Notes under the pieces: model-generated
Told to the model about the DNA's origin: nothing
Database searches by the model: none
What the model saw: the letters and a program-made list of their open reading frames with translations, nothing else
Part shown: positions 1 through 12,583 of the stretch, one piece after another
How positions within the stretch are numbered: the first letter of the stretch is position 1
Layout of the letters: each line of letters begins with the position of its first letter
Assembly: GCF_001619985.1 (NCBI RefSeq)
Contig: NW_017264200.1
Coordinates: forward strand, 930,001-994,000
DNA length: 64,000 nt
Source: Xylona heveae TC161
Taxonomy: Eukaryota; Ascomycota; Xylonomycetes; Xylonales; Xylonaceae
Direction: 5' to 3'
Program-made: the position numbers and the translations under genes

Positions 1-2108
1 GCCCAGGCAGCACATCTCAGGCCATTTGCTAGCACTCTTGGTTTTTCATATCGGGCGTACAGAATCTGTTACGGATTTCTGCGTTAGAATAACAACATTT
101 CAACAAATGCTATGGGGGTACTTTGCAGTGACCTTGTTGTGCATGAGGAGGCCCTCCCGCAAGCTTTTGCAGTCTCGCATCAATGAGCGAGGAAAGACGT
201 CTGAGTTATACCACCTTGGTTGAAAGCAGATTGTTCCACCATTCTACTCTAATCAGCTTCAGATAATTTCCGATATTTACGTCTTTGGCATACGTACCCC
301 AGGTCCACCTCTGCTTGCGAGAACGGTTTCTTCGGTTGGGAAGTAAATGCGGAATTTTTCTTGCACCCATCGTGATAGCTGCTGCTCAGCACCTGCGGGT
401 GGCCTTCTTTCAACTCTCCGTCGACTCTTTGACTTGCTATTTCTTCGTTCAAATTCAGTCAAACCGTCATCGCCTGCTCGTATCAGTAACCAGCAGAAAT
501 TCGAGGATCAAGATATCAAGGGCAGACGTACCTTGAGCGGAGAGATAAATTTGTGTCAGAAAATTCTGATTGAGGGAGCCGATGGATGAAGCCTTGATGG
601 ACTCATCAGTCTGCGGTGTTGGATTATTAGTCGGGATGATCTCTTGCTTACCACAAAATCTATCTCTAGGGGTTCATTCGTATCAAGGCCCAGTGACTTA
701 ATAGCTCGACCGAGACCACAATAACCGGTTCGCCGCCACTTTTGTCCCATGTGTGACCCGCCTCTATTATTACATGCGTGATCAGCAAACTTACGGACGC
801 CAAAAACTCGTGTAGGCTCTTGTGTTAGGATGGTATGAACATGCTTACATCGTATGAACAAAGGCAATGTCCTTGGTCGCAGTAAAATCAAAATTGAGAA
901 GGCCTCGGCGGACATCCTCGTGCATTCCCATAGATTCCAGGAAATACACCAATTCTCTCTGAAAAAGGGTGGAATTGTTTTCATCAATGTTCAGTCGTGG
1001 AGCGTCTTGAGGTCGCCGAGGTAGATCAATAAGGAAGACTGTCTGCGGACAAATAGTGCGCATTAGCTTCTGCCCTGCGCCGCGCATGGATGGCCACGTA
1101 CATTCTCCATCACCCCAGTCTCTCCCCAGTCGTATGGAACGAGGTTGGCTGTTGGTACCACGACACGGAGAAAGTCTTTGTAGAAAAGAAGCATCAATTT
1201 GGAGTGCATGCAGTTGACTTGCCCGTCCATTGGCGGAAAGCATAACCGCACGTGTTTGGCGTATGCCGTCTCCCTCCGGTATTGTTCCCTCTTTCAATTG
1301 TGAGACTCTTTCCACTGAAGATGGAATACGAAAGAAAACCCACTGTTGCTTCCTCCTTTGCTTGCATCACAAAAATCATCTTGGTTCGCGTCTGATCTAA
1401 TTTGTTCACAATCCACTCCATATCCCATTGGAACGAACTTAGGACGGCAATATTGAGATCCGCTTTCCGCAAAACTTCCTCAATCTTGATATCATCCTTT
1501 CTCTCATAACGAAAAGCCCAGGTCCTCTTGACGACACCCCGGGGATATTCCAGTGTCGTCTTGTCTGGGACATTGGTTGTCTTGGGAAGAGACTCCGTTT
1601 CTGCGGGTCGGTGAGAGTGTCGAGATCGATTGCTTGGGTTTTCGGTGAGGTTTGACTGAACCTTATTCACCCCTTTCTGTTGCCTGATAGGGGAGTCTGC
1701 TGTAAGGTCTATGACTTGAGCTGCATCATCGTGACGATCTGATTTCGAGCGCTTCCCTCTGTCGGAGTGCTCTGGTTGTGGTGACGGTTCTAGATGTTTC
1801 CTTTTTCGAGCAAGCCGTTCCAGTCGGGCTGCTTCATCTTTTTTCCTGTCCAAACCAGGAATCCCACATGCGGGTTTGATGAGTGTCGGTGAGACCCTTT
1901 GATTCTGAGCCTCTTCATGGGGTTGTGGTTGAGTGGGTGATAGTTGTTTCTCATAAGTGGCAGAGGATGTTTGTTTAGATTTGTTTTCCTTTGGAGGAGA
2001 CCGGGGTCGGAAATCCTTTTGTTTATTGGGATTAGCTGAAGATGAATTTTCCTGATCTTGCAAAGACATAGCAATTGCTATGTTCAGATCATCGTCCTCA
2101 GATTCCAT
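1..2108 (-). CDS. tdp1: Tyrosyl-DNA phosphodiesterase 1 (3' end beyond the window)
   Basis: Nuclear repair enzyme of the phospholipase D superfamily that removes topoisomerase I peptides and other adducts from DNA 3' ends. Two HxK catalytic motifs are visible: CMHSKLMLLF near 1190, followed by VVVPTANLVPYDWGE, and LMHNK near 140, followed after an intron by ILYARYEKPRV. Between them lie GGSHMGQKWRRTGYCGLGR (about 750) and FRIYFPTEETVLASRGGP (about 310-350). About seven introns are needed, and all join in frame. The start was chosen at the methionine of MESEDDDLNIAIAMSLQDQE, a good ubiquitin-interacting motif; another in-frame methionine lies 29 codons upstream. The region after the UIM is disordered and basic (roughly residues 20-190). 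The C-terminal end is cut off by the left edge. The gene is divergent from the FAD oxidoreductase. Confidence 0.9.
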
Positions 2109-2933
2109 CTCGCTGGGCCGTCTAATTACCTTAATATGGTGCAAAAGGTGTCTTGTAAAGAAAGTCCGTGAAATCACCCGCGCTACAGAAGTCATCGCGT
2201 CTTCACGTGACGACTATAGAAACCATTTATGTCATCCTCCGTGTCGTGCAGTCCTGCTCAGAATTATGATACTTGAGCCGAAAATATTTAAATTAACAGG
2301 GTTACTGATATAATCCTTGAGCCCCTGTAAACTATGAATAGGCGAGCTTGGAAATATAAGTGACCGCTTTATCATATCTCCGTGACGGATGGTCTCTCAT
2401 AAAAACTCAATATTACGGCTGTATTGAAACTCTATAACTTAACCTCGCGTACCCCTGGCAAAGCTCGGCAGCGACCGAGCACTCTCGCCAATCTGGAGGA
2501 AAACCCACGCCGCCCCCCATGCCTCAACGAGGAACAGGGTCCCATTCATGATTTCAATCCTTGTCTCGATCCTTCCCCTACCTACGATCATTTAACCAAT
2601 GGGTGTAATTTCGTCGAATGATTCATTCAATTATATTTCCATCTCTTTCCTCTACTACAACTAGCATAATTCTCCATCCGGCAGCACACGTTTCTTAGGG
2701 CTCCCTAGCGTCACCGCTTAGAGACGGTCCCTGGATGATGGACTTCCCCACAATAGCTCATATTGTCAACGTCATGACCCTGAAAGCGACATGGTCCCTG
2801 CACACTTTAGATCTTTTCATTGTCCTTCATGAGATTATATATTCCCCTATGGGAGCATTTGATTGACAATGTTACGCAGAATATCATCGGTTTTTATCTT
2901 CTTTGAAAACCCCACTCCATAATTCCTTGAAAA
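2109..2933. promoter_or_regulatory. Shared intergenic region between tdp1 and the FAD oxidoreductase
   Basis: 825 nt between two divergent start codons, so it must hold both promoters. It is AT-rich with short pyrimidine runs. A 65-codon open frame at 2424-2621 has no recognisable domain or splice context and was not called. No strong regulatory motif was recognised. Confidence 0.5.
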
Positions 2934-4829
2934 ATGTCTCCGGAAAGAGCCAGTCATGACAAACGAAAACATTGTGCTATTATCGGTGCTGGTGCTGCAG
3001 GAATGGTTTGTACAAGAGAAATAAGTTTTCGATGCAGTAGCAACCATAGACTAACAAAGAGTGCCTAGGCATGTGCTGCATCACTTGCAGAACATCCGAA
3101 TAAATTCAAGGTTACAGTCATCGAGCGGATGGGCGTGTGCGGCGGACAAGCCACGAGCATTTCCATCGACAAAGGCAAATTTGGTACATCATGGATGAAC
3201 AATGGAGTCCAAGGGGGATCTCCTGCATTCAAACACACCTTTAATTTCTTTCAAAAATACGGACATCAGCCCCAAGAGGTCAAACTACAAGTAGCTTTTG
3301 GGAAGGGCAAAGATAGTTTTTGGACGAATTGCTTTCCCAGCGTCTTGGTCGACCAATTTTCCGCCGATATTCGAAAGTTTGGAAAGGTCTTAAAATTTAT
3401 CAAATACACGATGCCCGTTTTTGGTCTCATCCCAATCAAGCTCATGCTTCGTATCTTTTTCTTCAGCAAGGATTTTGGAGATAAGATGGTATACCCTTTG
3501 ATCGCTTTATTTCTCGGAACCGGTATGTCCACATTAGTCCCTGGGTCTATCAGGCAAAAGACCATTATCTGATAATTTGAGGGAGGCTAATATCAGGGCA
3601 CAGGAAACCAAACTGCTAATGTTTCCTGCGCAATACTTGAGCGCTTATTCGACGATCCCAATATGAAATTATGGAATTATGATTCTGACACGCTGCTGCC
3701 CAATTTGCCGACTATGGTCACTTTTCCCAATCTTCATAATTTTTATCAAGACTGGGCTGCAGATCTACGTGCCAAGGGAGTAGATATTCGGCTGAACACC
3801 GATGTCTCTGCTGTGCTTAGCCGGAGCAACGAAGGTGTCGAGCTTCAGACTCGGCCATTTAAACCATCTCGACCAGATGAGCTTGCTGGTGGAACACATG
3901 CTAGCTCAGAAGCAAGCACTGAGAGATTCGATGAGATGGTTCTGGCAATTCTCGCTGATGACGCAAAGAAGATTTTGGGGAAAACAGCAACGTGGAGGGA
4001 AAAGTTTGTGCTCGGTAGTGCACGATTCTATGATGATATTACCATCACCCATTCCGACAGCGCTTACTTTGAGAAGCATTATGAAACTAAATTCGACTCG
4101 AAGCTCTGCGCAGAGCCTAAGTCGAGTGACCAGGAAAGACAAATACGTTTTGCCGCCGGAGAGACTACGGGACCAGGCGGCGAGCCCAGCGGCTATCGCC
4201 CAATGTACTTTACGCATTCTTATCCGCAGGATATGCAGAAAATCGAAATGGCGTTTGACTGCACAAACTATCAGCATCAGTTTCGACAAGAACAAGACGC
4301 CGACAAACCGCCCCAGCCATTTGATCAGCACATATTTCAGTCAATTTTCTTAGATAAAACCCATCGAGAGCTATGGACCATTGACGAAATCGACAAGGAT
4401 AAGATCATAGAGTCCAAATGGTGGCATCAGCTGGGTCATCGATGGCAACATTATCTTCGCGTTGTTCCGGGAATGATGTTTCTTAACGGCCACAACCATA
4501 CCTTCTACGCCGGTTCCTGGACTCTAGTGGTAAGTTTTCCCAAATCATGTTCTTCCTCTAAATTGCTAGTCTCATTGGGGTCTGTCCGCAAACTTGCCTC
4601 CACCGGCCCTTTTCTGCATCAACCTCGTTTCACAAATCGAGTATCGTAATATTTCTGACTACTACCACAGAATATGCATGAACTTGCTTGTGTTAGCGGC
4701 ATCGCTGCAGCGTATCGTTTGGGAGCCGAGTACGAAAGATTTGACGAGTTCGCCGAAACCTTTTTCGCGAATTATCTACTCATCTCACATGGTGTGCGCT
4801 ACAAGCCGAGAAAGAACAAGAGTTCTTAA
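2934..4829 (+). CDS. FAD-dependent oxidoreductase (flavin amine oxidase-like, COG2907 type)
   Basis: The predicted protein has about 540 residues in four exons. The N-terminus carries a Rossmann dinucleotide-binding motif, AIIGAGAAGM (residues 15-24), interrupted directly after M24 by the first intron (about 3006-3068). It continues with ACAASLAEHPNKFKVTVIER, which ends in the acidic residue expected to bind FAD ribose. The second intron follows FLGTG (about 3522-3596). The third (4529-4671) precedes NMHELACVSGIAAAYRLGA, which resembles the C-terminal FAD-contacting segment of amine oxidase-like flavoproteins. The substrate is unknown. No signal peptide is evident. The family assignment comes from the fold motifs, not from a database match. 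Confidence 0.8.
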
Positions 4830-5232
4830 TTCATCGTTGCGTTGTCTGGGGCCGGTTCGATGTGGTAGCTTTGAGCGTAGGCGTCGGAAAATAAATGCTT
4901 TCTATTGAAGCCGAAGCCATATGTTTCACATACGTTACTAGAGACCATAGATTTGTGCAGGATTACCATCATAGAAGAGTGGGTTCCCGGAAAAGGGTCA
5001 CCTGTTGTCATTTCTAGGACGACGAAGCGTTACACAAAGGACGTGGCAACGGACTTAAACTTAACGAATTATGTATGAATCATCGAAAGGTAGAATATGA
5101 GACAAGCCTTTCAATTTCGATAAGACATTACGATGAGCACATGGAATCATGCTACACGATGAGCTTTCTCGAACGTAGCATTGTTCTTGCTTCAAGAAAG
5201 CTTTATGCTACTTGTTGAAAAACTGGCGAAAA
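4830..5232. other. Convergent 3' intergenic region
   Basis: 403 nt between the stop codons of the FAD oxidoreductase and rce1. It presumably holds both 3' UTRs. No gene, RNA or repeat was seen. Confidence 0.5.
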
Positions 5233-6733
5233 TCAATGAAAGTAAGCCAGTGCTCGCTCGCCACTCGTCAGCGGCCAAAGGAGAAAATAGAACCCCACTG
5301 CGCCTGCAACAAGTAACAAATAATACGCGATTGTCCATTCCAAGCCAAGTTGACCTTGCCCGGAAAGGTTGCCTGTGAGGACGGTTCGCACATTCTCTCC
5401 ATCGTCTTTTCCTTTAATGTCCGGCGGACCAATGGGCTGGCCAGCCTCGACCCTCCCCCAAAAGCGAGGTAATCCGCACCAATTGCAGAAGCTATGCACC
5501 ACCACAACGGCCGGAAAGCTACCGGTACGAAGGAAGAGAAAGGTGGCATAAAAGCCGAAGATGGAGGTGTAAGAAAACTGGACCACCGAGCGCAAGAGAG
5601 CCGGCAAAAGAGGCGTGTAAGGATGGGTGAGCTTGTACTCGTAGAAGTGGTGAATATGTGCGATGCCGAAATACAGCGGGGTCAAGAAGACAATCCTCCC
5701 CGGAGACACCTTTGCCAGGAGATGAAGAGGGATCAAACATGACCGGAAAACAAGTTCTTCGCTCACGGGGCCCTGCGGCAAGCAAGTCAGTTATAAGCAC
5801 GAAATATGATCATGGAAATAACACATACAGCGACATAATTTCTCCAGCCAATCCAGTTACCCATAGTATCAGTGAGAGTGGATATTCTAATCCAGTCCCT
5901 CCATCCTCCTTCAACAATGCCGCTTTCGAACAATGGTCCGACAAACAATACAGCCGTGAGGAGAAGTGCTTTTGCAATCTCCAATGGGGCAACGGGCCAC
6001 CAACCCATGAGACGCAATGCATTGCTAAGAGTGGATTTGCCATAGTCCATTGCGACGTAGACGGTCAAAAGAGCACTCAAAACGCAAGAAAGCGTGACTG
6101 CCCGGATCCGAGCCCGCACCACTGAAGGTGCATCCCGTGAGAGCTGGGGCGAAGGCCGCGTGGATGCAGACAGATAAAAAGGAATCACATAACATAGTGT
6201 ATAGAGCACCTTTGATGGCTGTTAGTTTTTCTCGGCAGAGACCAAAGGACTCTGAGACAACTTTATGCACTGAATAACAGCCTCGAAGCGTGAGGTAGAC
6301 GAATGGGGAAATGGCAAGGATCAAGACGAGGGATAAAATCAAAACGATTCAGCAGTCTATTGAAATTGGGCAGAGGCCGTTTACACGCTCTGCAGCCATG
6401 ACAAGAATGGAACATACCGAAAGCAGAGCCGCCGACTGGGCCGTGATAGCTGGCGCATCCGACTCTGAGTACATGATAATTAGATTCAGTTAGCAAATGG
6501 CTGGAGGGTACCAAAAGAACGTCTCAGACACGTGTTGAAAGTTTACAACCACGGAACAGCATCATGGCGGGACAACGCAATCAGCGGCTGTTGGAGAAGT
6601 GTAGCGGGCTTGATACGGCTGGTGTTTCACGACAGAGTGTGGGGGGAAGCTATTGGTCGTCAAAGCTTAAGTACTTACGAGAGTCCCGAAGATAGTAATT
6701 CTTCAACCGCTGGAAATAGTCGGTAGGCGCCAT
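5233..6733 (-). CDS. rce1: CAAX prenyl protease 2 (RCE1, type II)
   Basis: ER-membrane endopeptidase that removes the last three residues of farnesylated or geranylgeranylated CAAX proteins such as Ras, and a-factor-like pheromones. All three catalytic motifs of the ABI/Rce1 family are present in the last exon: SEELVFRSC (EExxxR), FGIAHIHHF (FxxxH) and HSFCNWCGLP (HxxxN). They are embedded in several hydrophobic segments. Four exons are inferred: a short first exon beginning MAPTDYFQRLKNYYL, a 47-nt exon (SDAPAITAQSAALLS), the YVIPFYLSASTRPSPQLSRD exon, and the catalytic exon starting GPVSEEL. Intron joins are at about 6678-6469, 6422-6212 and 5826-5780. The total is about 340 residues, normal for the family. 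Confidence 0.92.
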
Positions 6734-8141
6734 GGTATTATATGGAACTGAAGAGCATGAATCGATCGAATGAGCAGCTTGACATGAACATGGGAGATAA
6801 TGCTTCACTAACTTATGGGAGCATTTAAGAATCTGCTGGGGACGGGGCTGTCAAAGGAAAGAGACAAAGCAACCTTTCGCAGCAGAAAAGCTTGGTTCGA
6901 TAAAATCTGGGGTTTTCCTCGTTTCAGCAAAGGTAAGCACGAGTTATTGTCTCTCCTTCTTACCTAGTTACCCAAACTTTAACTAACTTAATCTGCTTTC
7001 AGGTCCTCTAGTTACCGCGTGCTCAGAAGGAAGTTAGACCGTTCCCTCGTTTCCGCTTTCCCGCAAGCCAAAACTGTCGAGTTGTCGATTTGTCGAGTAC
7101 CAGTACCATCAAACGTGCTGTGAAGGGGTGGTGAAGCACGGTCGAAAGGAGAAAGAATCCAAGTGCCCAGGTATCGATACGCAGAGATCCTCTTGGGGTT
7201 TAGTTCCAGTTGAAAGGGACGCTGGAACTTTAACTGTGTGTGGTTTACTCGTAACTGGAAGGCACACGGGCCGGTCCCAGGAAAGGAAGGAACGACGGAC
7301 GGGGCTAATTTCATTTGACCGTTTCATGTTTCACCCTCATCACGTGTCGAACCAGGAATGAGACGCTTGGACAGGATTGACCTCTCTGTCGGAACAATAA
7401 AGGTAAGTTAGTTGGGTGAAAAAGGCACAATGAGCACAACTGCATTCCTTTCAAACCATCGTCTCCATGTTATTGTCACCGTTGTTATGATGGTCGCCGT
7501 TGTTTGTTTTGGCCTTCTATACCATTCTATTTTCTTTTCTCATCCTTTGTCTTTTCCGTTCCGACATATAATGCATTGCCATGGTCGCTGGACGCACGTC
7601 TTCTTCCACCGCCATTACCTGTGTCTGATTCGATTGTCTCTGCCGCAAGTGGTACTACCTTATGTAGCCATCGAATCGCTTCACAGAACGTGCAGCAACT
7701 TGCATATGCTAAAAGGTCCCGCTTCCGCCAACGAGGCACACTGCACCCCTGAAGCCCACTGCGAGGATACACCGAGTCTTTCACCACCTTCACTTTTTCC
7801 TCCTTTGCGCCCCCCCCGTTTTCTTCCTCTTCTTCCTCTCTTTTTTGCTGTCCCATGAATTTCTTCTAGAGTGCATTGTCGCTCAGCCTTTCTTTTCATT
7901 GTAGACTTTCTACGTACTTTGATATTCTTATCCATTCTTTCACTCTTTTTATTTATTTTTGGATTATCCGGGCGTCACTCACATTGTCTATCTCTAGCCC
8001 TTCCTTTGTGTGTCAGTCATTACTATTGAGCAATCATTGCATCCCCGTTGCCGGCCACTCTCTTTATCAATTCTTGCAAGCTAAAAGTAATGCTCGTCGA
8101 TTAATATTCTTCCCTGTTTGCTGGTACAATCAAATAACACA
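6734..8141. promoter_or_regulatory. Divergent promoter and probable long 5' leader of the serine-rich protein gene
   Basis: 1.4 kb separates the rce1 start from the serine-rich protein start. It contains a textbook intron at 6933-7002 (GTAAGC, CTAACT branch, TTTCAG) in the plus orientation, so the transcript upstream of 8142 is probably long and spliced. The stretch 7500-8000 is pyrimidine-rich. A small spliced reading frame that uses this intron is listed separately. Confidence 0.55.
6815..7037 (+). CDS. Possible spliced small ORF (50 codons) in the leader region
   Basis: An ATG at 6815 opens a frame beginning MGAFKNLLGTGLSKERDKAT. It runs to a canonical 5' splice site at 6933, and after the 70-nt intron continues as GPLVTACSEGS to a stop at 7037. 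The intron disrupts a glycine codon and the frame is kept. No family is recognised. It could be an upstream ORF of the serine-rich protein mRNA, a tiny independent gene, or chance coding next to a UTR intron. Confidence 0.3.
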
Positions 8142-10239
8142 ATGTCCCCTTCTCCGCGCGCGACTCATCGCTCTCCCAAACGTCGCCCGTTGCATGAACG
8201 TTCGGACTCGCAGTCGAACGAGGTAGCGGCTCCCAATGCCCGACTGTTACAGGAAAAGGAATCATGGAGGTACTCCAGAAATCCTTATCCAATCCATTCC
8301 TCGCAGGTCTTGACTCCAACCGGCTCATATGCTCCTGTCTTTGACGATGAAGATACCTTTTACCATCATGACGTCCACCGTGTGTTTCCAACAAAGGAGG
8401 AAGAAGAAGCTAGTGCGCCAGCACCGTTGAGGATTCAGAAAAAGACAAAGGAAGAGTTTCATACAAGCAGCGCTTCCGAGTCTGAACTGCCCTCCCTCTA
8501 TTCTTCGGCAGACTTCTCTGGATTTACTCTGCCATCTTCACCACCTATGTCTCAATCATTGCAACAACGCGAATGGACCATCTGGAAAGAACAGAGCGAA
8601 GGATCCCGAGTCAGCTCAGGCGCAATTGACGGCGCTGTTCGAGATCTCATGAACATGCCATCGCCATCCCGCTTCCCCGCCGCGCATCCAACAATGCGAA
8701 GGCTATCCTCTAACCCATCCAACGTATCTATCGCCTCTTCCGCCTCGTCGGACACCCTTGAGCCTCGGTTGCACACAGGTTCGTCGAATCGACGACCAAC
8801 TTCGGCCTATCGGTACTCGTCATTGCTCCCACCAATCCAAACCTCGCCAGCAGGCTCGCGAGCAAGCTTGGATGGCGCACAGGACGCGGCTCAGTCATAT
8901 CCAGATTCACCAGGACCCCAAAGCCCCGTGTCTGTGTCCCCCGAGGATCGTCTATCAATATCGGAGCCGCACGCTTCATCCCACGCTTCTTTTCATGCGG
9001 TTGTTGAAAACTCCCCACAGGTTCAATATCCAGTTGTCCAGCCCCCAGCTGCATCTGCCTCCTGGGCGGATAATTCAATAACCATCCCGAAACGAAATGC
9101 TGGCCTGTACCAGTCGTATGCTGGCAGACTCCATCAATGGACGCCGCGGTCATCTGGCTTTGTTCCTCCCGAAGTTGAACAATCTCAGGAGAGCGACGAG
9201 AAAGGGAAACAGCCCATTCGTGCGGCTAGGCCCAATTCTCGGCGAGACACGACAGATTCTACAATTCGCGTCGTAAATGAGAGAAATTCGGCCCGAATCC
9301 CGAAACGTCAAAGGCAGTCTCGACCTGGAACGGCCGGTCTTGCGAGTATCCCTTCGGTCACTTCACCGCCCAGCAGTCGCGGCAACCCACAAGTACGACC
9401 GAGCTCACGGAGTAGCTTTCTCATCTATGGAATCCCCCAATGGGCAAGGTAAAGACTCAGTCCGCCACGCTTCTTGCCTGAGTTAAGTGGATTGTTGAAT
9501 GCTAAGATACCTCAAAAGGATATATTATAGCCGGTACGGTCGAGACGGATCGCTGCCAAATACTCCTGTACACGGCCAACCCATCATCGAAGGTACATTT
9601 CCCATACCAGACGCCCAAGAAGGAGGACAACCCCGTAGTCACGTTACCGGTGGCATGGGCGGAAGGACGTCCCATATTCCCGACCCAATGCTGCAGCGCG
9701 ACGAAATCCGTATCGATGGCTCTCCCCAAAGCGACACCTGGACGCCACATCTTCAGCCAGATAAACAAGCAGGAATGAGAAAGTCCTACTGGAAAGCGCC
9801 CTCTTTTGCATCTCGAAAGGATAGAAGGAAGACGAATAGACGCAACGTTGAACTGGCAGCATTTTGCATAGGGTTCATCTTCCCACTTGGTGAGTGATAT
9901 TGCAAGAAGCAAGTCGCAAAGAGTGACGGAGGTGGCTAACGTGTGTTTTAAGCTTGGGTTGTTGGCGCGTTTCTGCCCCTTCCTGCCTGCCGCACACCGG
10001 AAATGCAAGGGGCGGAAGAATCTCCTGACGTCGAGGCAGCGATAACAGAGTCCACGGACTCTGAGTTGTACCGCAACGCGCGATGGTGGCGAAATGTCAA
10101 TAGAGGCATGTCCGTCATTGGCTTGCTGATAATCGCTGCAATTGTATGTTTTCCCGTTGATAACCTAATGTTTATGTCGGGAACCAGCAGCTTACACAAA
10201 CAACAGATTGCGCTTGCGGTTGTCGGAGTTCACGCATGA
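8142..10239 (+). CDS. Fungal serine-rich membrane protein
   Basis: The protein has about 620 residues, starting MSPSPRATHRSPKRRPLHE. Residues 1-440 are low-complexity and rich in serine, proline and arginine, predicted disordered with many potential phosphosites (for example SASSDTLEP, RPSSRSSF). The C-terminal part has a basic segment (SRKDRRKTNRRNVE), a first hydrophobic stretch (AAFCIGFIFPLAWVVGAFLPLP), and a final membrane segment that after splicing reads MSVIGLLIIAAIIALAVVGV. Three introns are inferred: after IPQWA, after FIFPL, and inside the final membrane helix (GTATGT to CAACAG, about 10144-10206). This layout matches a conserved Pezizomycotina family annotated only as serine-rich protein. 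The function is unknown. The long leader suggests regulated expression. Confidence 0.8.
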
Positions 10240-11136
10240 TTATAACGATCGACGAGTCCATTACGTTCCTTTTGCTCATTTTCGCATTTACGACTACGAC
10301 TAATGATGGTTCATGACGACACACTAATCCAAATGTTACACACATCATCATTTCCATACCTAACGCTCATTCTATGATTCCGACGACAGCAGAGACTTTT
10401 GCGTATCTTAAATCTGATCTGACCACAATTCAATCTTTCCACTGCACTTTTAATCGTTATTTGCGCTTATAAATCTATGCGATTGCAATCATGACTGTTT
10501 GACCCCCTTTTTTTCCGCCCATTCGAAGAGAAAAATACCTGTCGTCACTTCAGTTGGTTTTCTCCACACAGACACCCGACATGGATTGAATAATCAAACA
10601 AGAGTGTTGAGATCTTGATTTTAAATTTTTGTTCTTTATCCGAGCCCAAATCATTTGGCTTTTCACATAATTCAACCTACCTAATGGCACAAGCTAACCC
10701 CGGATTATTCTCACTTTCAGCTTCATACCCCATATATGCTTTTGGTACTCTTAATTCTAATTTTATTTGAAATGCAAGCTTATGCGAAAGATTATGCGAA
10801 AGGATAGATTCTTTTGTTGTGTGATTCATGCAAAGGAGATACTTGAAGTAGCGGAGAGAATGGATGCTGTCCTCTTCCTACTCTCCCCCTTGCAAAAGCC
10901 GCTTGACATCTGCAGAGATCGCACCTGCCCTATACATGGAGACACTGCAAAAACAAGAAGAAAAGGATAATAGACGCTCCATTTAATGTGATTTTGAAGC
11001 TAAGATAAAGCAGATTTGGTACCATATAACACCTTGATATCGACCCGTGGAGCGCCTGTTGACAACGCCATATGATGCAGATCTAAGGGGAAAAAACAAG
11101 CCACACCCCCCGAACACATTTTCGCATAAAATAAAA
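10240..11136. other. Convergent intergenic region
   Basis: 897 nt between the stop codons of the serine-rich protein and the RFC subunit. It is AT-rich with no coding signal I would defend. It probably holds the two 3' UTRs. Confidence 0.5.
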
Positions 11137-12583
11137 TCACGAAGGAGCCACGAATAGCTGGGGCTGCATATTGATTTTACATAAACGGGCAACGCACCCG
11201 GAAAGCTGGAGGAAGGTCTGCACGCCCTCGAGGATGCGCATATGCGTAAATCCAATTTCCTAAGTAGGGGGTGAGCACAACGTAATAAAATGAATAAATA
11301 AATAAATAAAGAACAGATCGGAATTGGAAAACGAACCTTGATGAATTCTAATTTTGCATGCTCACTCAACGAATTGATGGATTTTGTTACCCGGAACATG
11401 GTACTGATAATATCATGCGATGAATAGCCCAGGTCCCTGCATTTGTCCAAAAGAGTCAGTTTTGTTAAACATCAATTGACTATAATGTGTCCCGAGGTCA
11501 TTGCGAGGAAAGGAGAGCGGAAAAAAGCTTACCATAGCTCCTTCAGTGTCTCCAAGGCAACATCTATCTTGGTCTCATGGCACGCTTTGATCATGGCCTG
11601 GACCTTGATGGGATGCGGGCTGTCAACCACACGAAAGACGTTATCGCCGCTGACAAAGCCAAAGCCAGCATGTGTGCTCTGCAGATTGTTGATGGCTTGT
11701 CGCATGTCGCCCTCTGCCGAGAAGACAAGTGCCGCAATTCCATCTTCTGAATGTTCCACCTTTTCAGCCTCGCAGATCTGCATTATGCGCTTGACCACCT
11801 GCGCGTCTGTAAGTCGTGCATATCGCAGAATCGCACATCTCGATTGGAGCGGCTCGATGATCTTGTTGGACTGGTTGCAAGCAAAAGCAAAGCGGGTCGT
11901 CGAGGAGTAGATTTCCATGGTACGTCGAAGAGCTTGCTGCGCGCCTGATGTCATACTATTTCGATTGAATTAAAAAAATTGACGGTAAGTTGATATCCAT
12001 TGTACATGTAGCGCACCCTTCGGGGCGTTGCGAGTGGGAATTTTACCTATCTGCTTCGTCCAGAATAACAATCTTTTGGCGGCCTGGTGGCAGGGTTACT
12101 TTCTTTTGAGCAAATCCCTTGATTCGGTTTCGTACAACGTCGATGCCTGCGCATTGCTTTGGTTAGCTCTTGTTACAATTCAACCATGGCATCTGTTCGC
12201 TGGGGAGGTAGAATATACCTCTTTCGTCACTCGCGTTGAGCTCCAAGACAGCTTCTTTGTAGGCATCGCCGAGCAGTTGCCGTGCCAAACAAAGAACGGA
12301 TGTGGTCTTTCCAATACCCGGCATGCCTGAAATAATAACGTGTGGCATGTTTCCATCTTTGGCGATGATTTTCAATCGCTCCACAGTCTCGGTGTTGCCA
12401 ACAATGTCGTCGAGATAGATTGGACGGTATTTCTCAACCCTGTTGAGATATTTGGTCAGCCGGCGCGCGTCTATTATAACGAATGGATTTTACGGACCAT
12501 GGCAGTTCGTAGCCCACAGCTGCTGCAGCGCTATTGTCTGCTTTGAGGCCTCTACGGCTGCCGGCACTGGATGATTCTGCCAT
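11137..12583 (-). CDS. rfc4: Replication factor C small subunit (yeast Rfc4 / human RFC2 type)
   Basis: AAA+ ATPase of the clamp loader that opens and loads PCNA at primer-template junctions. It also forms part of checkpoint and cohesion clamp loaders. The Walker A motif is [13 protein letters not shown], whose GMPGIGKTT is characteristic of this subunit. Walker B is VILDEADS, followed by [14 protein letters not shown] with the SRC motif [13 protein letters not shown]. The C-terminal collar ends [20 protein letters not shown]. About five introns are inferred; the first splits the W of ELPWVEKYRP and uses a weak donor (GTCCGT). The start [14 protein letters not shown] fits the usual short N-terminus. 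The length is about 350 residues, normal for the family. Confidence 0.95.

Noticed and set aside
2424-2621. 65-codon open frame in the tdp1/FAD oxidoreductase promoter
   Set aside because: No recognisable motif, no splice context, and it lies in a region that must serve as a divergent promoter.
7412-7858. 148-codon plus-strand open frame with several overlapping frames
   Set aside because: It lies in CT-rich leader DNA that gives long frames by composition; the translated sequence is low-complexity.
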